The notes under the pieces are model-generated. The model did not search any database. It was not told the origin of the DNA and saw only the letters and a program-made list of their open reading frames with translations. A DNA stretch of 64,000 nt from Ordospora colligata OC4 (taxonomy: Eukaryota > Microsporidia > Ordosporidae): contig NW_014575404.1 in NCBI RefSeq assembly GCF_000803265.1, positions 186,001 through 250,000 of the forward strand, written 5' to 3'. This document shows, piece by piece, positions 61,199 to 64,000 of the stretch (positions are counted from its first letter, which is position 1; the number at the start of each line of letters is the position of its first letter). The position numbers were made by a program, and so were the translations under genes.

Positions 61199-62056
61199 AT
61201 GCGACTTGAATTTTCAAGTGAGTTTGAAGACATTGCATTTGTAGTCAAGTATTTCAACAGAGATGCATACTTAGAAAGAGCAGACGAAGGGATACGCCTG
61301 TTTGACGGTAAAGATACACATAATGGGCTCGATGCTGTTCTAAAAGCTTTGTATACTATGCATGAGCAAGATTCAGATGAAAAGAGAATACGAGAGGCCA
61401 AAAGACTCAGAGGATGCCCTGAGGTTCGAAAGATAGAAATATGCATTGGTACACTTATTTCTTTCCACAACATTTACCGTATGGCTATACTACAAGGGAG
61501 TTTAAAGAACAAAGGTTTTATTGATGGAATGGCAGAAGAAATCAGTAAGAAGATGGCAATCGATGTAGATATTCAGTTGCTGGATATACAGGTTGGCGAA
61601 ATAGCAAGCGTGGATGATGTTCCAGGTCTTGATAAACTTTATGCAGAGGAGGTTAATGCAAAAGAAAAGATTCATGTGCTGAGTGGATTGAAAGAGCATG
61701 TTAGAAGAGAGGATCTGCGGGGAAAGAAGTTTTTGTTTGTTACAAACATCAAACCGATCAAGTTCAAAGGAGAGACGTCTGAAGGAATGATTCTATGTGC
61801 AAAAGATGAGAATGGACGGATTGAGCCGATACAAGTATCATATACTGCAGATAATGGAGCAAGACTTTGCTTGGAAAACAAGGAGCAGATAATGAGTGAC
61901 TTTTTATCTGGAAAGGTTGATATGAAGAAAAGTTCATATGAAAATGTGATAAAATCTCTGAGGATTGTTGATCATGTGCTGATGTTCAAGGATACAAAGG
62001 TTTTATGCAACAGAGAGTATATCAGAACCCAAGTTGCAAATGGATCTGTAAGTTAA
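61199..62056 (+). CDS. ARC1: ARC1/AIMP1-type tRNA-binding cofactor
   Basis: A 285-residue protein. The C-terminal half (about 125-285) is an EMAP II-type OB-fold: LDIQVGEIASVDDVPGLDKLYAEEV, then HVLSGLKEHVRREDLRGKKFLF and NIKPIKFKGETSEGMILCA (the last matching NLKPxKMRGVxSxGMVLCA). The N-terminal half is helical and may be a GST-like docking domain for synthetases. Arc1 brings tRNA to MetRS and GluRS in yeast; a C-terminal domain of a split TyrRS is the alternative. CCC sits directly before the ATG (atacccATG). An in-frame start 51 bp upstream would add a hydrophobic leader and is not preferred. Confidence 0.86.
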   Translation: MRLEFSSEFEDIAFVVKYFNRDAYLERADEGIRLFDGKDTHNGLDAVLKALYTMHEQDSDEKRIREAKRLRGCPEVRKIEICIGTLISFHNIYRMAILQGSLKNKGFIDGMAEEISKKMAIDVDIQLLDIQVGEIASVDDVPGLDKLYAEEVNAKEKIHVLSGLKEHVRREDLRGKKFLFVTNIKPIKFKGETSEGMILCAKDENGRIEPIQVSYTADNGARLCLENKEQIMSDFLSGKVDMKKSSYENVIKSLRIVDHVLMFKDTKVLCNREYIRTQVANGSVS

Positions 62057-62119
62057 TAAACTCTGTGATCTGTTTTAGAAATTATGTGGTAATTATTAAA
62101 TGTGAAGTTGGTATAGGGG

Positions 62120-62905
62120 ATGGATGAAAGGATTGAGTTATGTGTTGGGATAGACTATATGGCCAGGGGATCACGCAGCAAGATTACGGATTCGGTGTGT
62201 ATAAGAAAACCTGTAGTGGTTGTGAGTCCATACAAAAGCAAATGCTTGGATATAATGATCGCAGTGAAGGGAATGCAAGAAATTGTAGTTACGCCAAATG
62301 ATCTTGTTGAGCTTCTTGATGGTGTAGATGGAGATAATTATGCTGAACTGTCAAAGCAGACACATATTATTGTTGAAAATGGACAGCTCATGGAGTCTTT
62401 TGGATATCTGCCTGAGTTACTAGAATTGAAGAGAAGAGGAAAATCATTTGTGATTTTGAACATGAGCAGTCAGCCTGTGTTTGCAAGCAATGCGGTTGTA
62501 TTGACTCTTGACAAATACTTTATAGAAGCAAATGGAGATGATAGATATGCAGTAGTGTTTATGTTATGCAGGATATATAAGAGAGTGTGCATAGTATGCA
62601 GAGAATATAAAAGAATGAGGATGTTTGCGGATATATTTAAGCTTGAAGTGCTTGTATGCAGGCATAAAGATGTAAATGTAGGAAGTGGTGTTGTTGTTGT
62701 TATGGATGAATTTCGAGAATTTGAGTGTGAGGTTCTGTTCTATATTGGGAAGTCATGCAAAGGCTTGCAAAGAAAGAGACTGGATGCAAGTAAGATGGGG
62801 AAGTACTTGTACAGGGTTAGAGATGTGTGTGGGGCACTTAGCCCAAATGTTGTTAGTGGTAAGCAGAAGCTGGATGCAGGGAGGTTCTGCAATATAGACA
62901 GATAA
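62120..62905 (+). CDS. degenerate DBP9/DDX56-like helicase, catalytic motifs lost
   Basis: A 261-residue protein that aligns by eye with Dbp9 but lacks the helicase machinery. HIIVENGQLMESFGYLPELLEL corresponds to LVIDEADLxLSFGYEEDLK, with ENGQ where DEAD should be. DRYAVVFMLCRIYKRVCIVC corresponds to the DKFLLLYxLLKLxLIxGKxLIF start of RecA domain 2. MGKYLYRVRDVCGALSPNVV corresponds to the Dbp9 hallmark FRYRxxDxxRxVTxxAV. No Walker A, no SAT, no HRIGR-type motif is seen. Dbp9 works in 60S assembly (about 590 residues), so a structural remnant there is my inference. GGGG sits directly before the ATG (tataggggATG), and the frame is intact, so it appears to be an expressed gene and not a decaying pseudogene. 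Confidence 0.55.
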   Translation: MDERIELCVGIDYMARGSRSKITDSVCIRKPVVVVSPYKSKCLDIMIAVKGMQEIVVTPNDLVELLDGVDGDNYAELSKQTHIIVENGQLMESFGYLPELLELKRRGKSFVILNMSSQPVFASNAVVLTLDKYFIEANGDDRYAVVFMLCRIYKRVCIVCREYKRMRMFADIFKLEVLVCRHKDVNVGSGVVVVMDEFREFECEVLFYIGKSCKGLQRKRLDASKMGKYLYRVRDVCGALSPNVVSGKQKLDAGRFCNIDR

Positions 62906-62944
62906 ATGCGTGTGTCTACTAAAGCAGACGACCCCTTGACAGGG

Positions 62945-63904
62945 ATGGCAACATCTGGAGAACAGTTGTTTGGAAATGAAGTGATTGATGAAAAGCTATT
63001 ACGAGACCTGTGTTTTGGAGGAATAGAAAGCAAGTATCGGGGAATAGCTTGGAGAGTGATTTTTCACATTGTTGGCCTTCGGAAGCGAATGCATATGAAG
63101 GAGATAGAGACGAAGCACATGAAATATATTGAGATGGCATCGAAGATTGGATATGTATGTCAAGGAGGATATGGAGCAGAATGCAAAGGCTGTGAAAGCA
63201 AGAAGGATACGGATGTGATGATCTGTGGAAAGAAGAAGACTTTGAATGTATCTAAGAAGATTATGCATCAGATAGACATTGATGTGAAGAGAATAGACAT
63301 GAAGTATAGGATATGCCTGGGTATGGATATTTCGTATGTTTATTACCGTGTATTATTGTTGGTTGCATATAGAAGACCTACGCTAGGATATATTCAAGGG
63401 ATGGCAGACATATTAGTTCCTTTTATTGTTGTATTTTCTCAGGAGAACAGTGAAAAGATGGAGAGCAGTGCATATTTCTGCTACTCAAGGCTACTGGATG
63501 AAATACAGCACAATATGACAGGCCTGCAGGTGAAGATGATTAAGAGACTGGATGCAGTGATCAGGACAATAGACCCGGATTACCATGCCTTTTTGAAAGA
63601 TGTTGGCATTGAGATGCACATGTTTGCTTTTAGATGGTTTAATTGCTTTTTTATAAGGGAGTTTAAGGTTCCAACTATATACAAGGTGCTTGACACTATT
63701 TTTGCTTCTGATAATATCTGTGAGTCTTTACTGTATTTTGGAGTTGCATTGTTGATGAAGTTCAAGAATGCGCTTATTGGCAATGACTTTTCGCATGGTA
63801 TTTTATTTTTGCAGAATATATATGAAAATGAATGGGAAGAGGCTGAAATTGAGCTAATGCTGTCATCGGCAAAATTTTATAGAAGCGTGATGTCTGGTCA
63901 ATGA
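62945..63904 (+). CDS. GYP1: TBC-domain Rab GTPase-activating protein, Gyp1-like
   Basis: A 319-residue protein from this start, nearly all TBC domain. GIESKYRGIAWRVIFHIVGL is the entry motif. HQIDIDVKRIDM holds the catalytic Arg finger (QIxxDxxRT box, with Ile in place of Thr). PTLGYIQGMADILVPF holds the Gln finger (YxQGM). HMFAFRWFNCFFIREF, then LDTIFA completes the core. Both fingers are present, so activity on a Rab is expected; the TBC1D22/Gyp1 branch fits best. A CxxC-bearing insert (AECKGCESKKDTDVMICG) in the first half is unusual. GGG precedes ATG 62945; an in-frame ATG at 62906, directly after the preceding stop, would add 13 residues. Confidence 0.88.
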   Translation: MATSGEQLFGNEVIDEKLLRDLCFGGIESKYRGIAWRVIFHIVGLRKRMHMKEIETKHMKYIEMASKIGYVCQGGYGAECKGCESKKDTDVMICGKKKTLNVSKKIMHQIDIDVKRIDMKYRICLGMDISYVYYRVLLLVAYRRPTLGYIQGMADILVPFIVVFSQENSEKMESSAYFCYSRLLDEIQHNMTGLQVKMIKRLDAVIRTIDPDYHAFLKDVGIEMHMFAFRWFNCFFIREFKVPTIYKVLDTIFASDNICESLLYFGVALLMKFKNALIGNDFSHGILFLQNIYENEWEEAEIELMLSSAKFYRSVMSGQ

Positions 63905-64000
63905 TCCAGCAAGAAGGTACGATAAAGAGGTTCAGACTTGATGCCTATAGTTATATAGAACAAAGGAAAGTTATTGCGATTTCAGCCTGTAGATGCTATG
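63901..64000 (+). CDS. 5' end of a gene running off the window
   Basis: An ATG at 63901 overlaps the TBC stop codon (ATGA) and opens a frame through the window edge (33 codons), beginning MIQQEGTIKRFRLDAYSY then QRKVIAISACRCY. The IKRFRLDAY...VIAISA pattern recalls the first strand of a WD-repeat protein such as an Utp4-like factor, but that is a guess. No C/G run lies just upstream. It could be a chance frame. Confidence 0.45.
   Translation, partial: MIQQEGTIKRFRLDAYSYIEQRKVIAISACRCY

Noticed and set aside
1..64000. CRISPR arrays, transposons, integrases, phage or plasmid genes
   Set aside because: None seen on either strand; the only repeats are short and intergenic, and the gene content is eukaryotic throughout.

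Overview
This window looks like nuclear DNA of a microsporidian. I base that on four things. First, genes are densely packed: about 52 protein genes and 2 tRNAs in 64 kb, mostly 30-250 bp apart. Second, conserved eukaryotic proteins are shortened. Third, a run of C or G (CCC/GGG or longer) lies within about 20 bp upstream of most start codons, the start signal described for microsporidia. Fourth, there are two very short GTAAGT...TAATTTTAG introns. A cytosolic-looking pyruvate dehydrogenase E1 beta without a mitochondrial presequence fits too. I cannot name the species. Where the C/G run favours a later ATG than the longest open frame, I used that ATG and said so.

Layout. 1-10.6 kb is a one-way (+) block: chaperonin CCT-theta, a homeodomain protein, a Pol I A49-like subunit, two tail-anchored proteins, dolichol-phosphate mannosyltransferase, topoisomerase III, an Arp4-like protein and EF-1alpha. 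10.7-16.3 kb holds SPO11 (-), an unknown gene that shares its start signal, a KTR-type mannosyltransferase and valyl-tRNA synthetase. 16.3-31.6 kb is mixed: a Pom33/TMEM33 protein, PDH E1 beta, eIF1A, an amino-acid transporter, an RSC6-like SWIB protein, UFD2, thymidylate kinase, an HPC2/ubinuclein protein, RPF2, CDC20, SAC3, an unknown gene and an acyltransferase. 31.7-43.1 kb holds SKI2, an RRM protein, eL32, a TRM82-like protein, an unknown gene, a NOC4-like protein, a zinc-ribbon protein, eS10 with a 5'-UTR intron, a spliced DPM2-like gene, a kleisin, uL13 and IES6. 43.3-53.8 kb holds the Pol I largest subunit, initiator tRNA-Met, a Thr/Ser-rich secreted protein, tRNA-Pro, an unknown gene, elongin C, GID2, a putative myristoylated microprotein, TBP and an A43-like subunit. 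53.9-64 kb holds a large unknown protein, an NHA1-type antiporter, a half-length ZPR1, a LisH/LUFS-WD protein, RCC1, an ARC1-like tRNA-binding protein, a degenerate DBP9-like helicase, a TBC GTPase-activating protein, and the start of another gene.

Functional themes. Ribosome production is prominent: three Pol I subunits, RPF2, NOC4, the DBP9-like protein, an RRM protein and three ribosomal proteins. Chromatin is represented by Arp4, Ies6, RSC6 and HPC2. Meiosis and cohesion are represented by SPO11 and a kleisin. O-mannosylation is represented by DPM1, a DPM2 candidate and KTR; a secreted Thr/Ser-rich protein in the same window is a plausible client. Ubiquitin-linked genes are UFD2, GID2, elongin C and CDC20.

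Most interesting are the 33-nt leader intron of eS10, whose removal restores the normal distance between the G6 run and the ATG; the adjacent 23-nt intron that reveals a two-helix DPM2-like protein; the C/G start signals shared by divergent genes; the DBP9-like protein without catalytic motifs; and the lineage-specific secreted protein. All functional names rest on motif recognition by eye. No database search was run.
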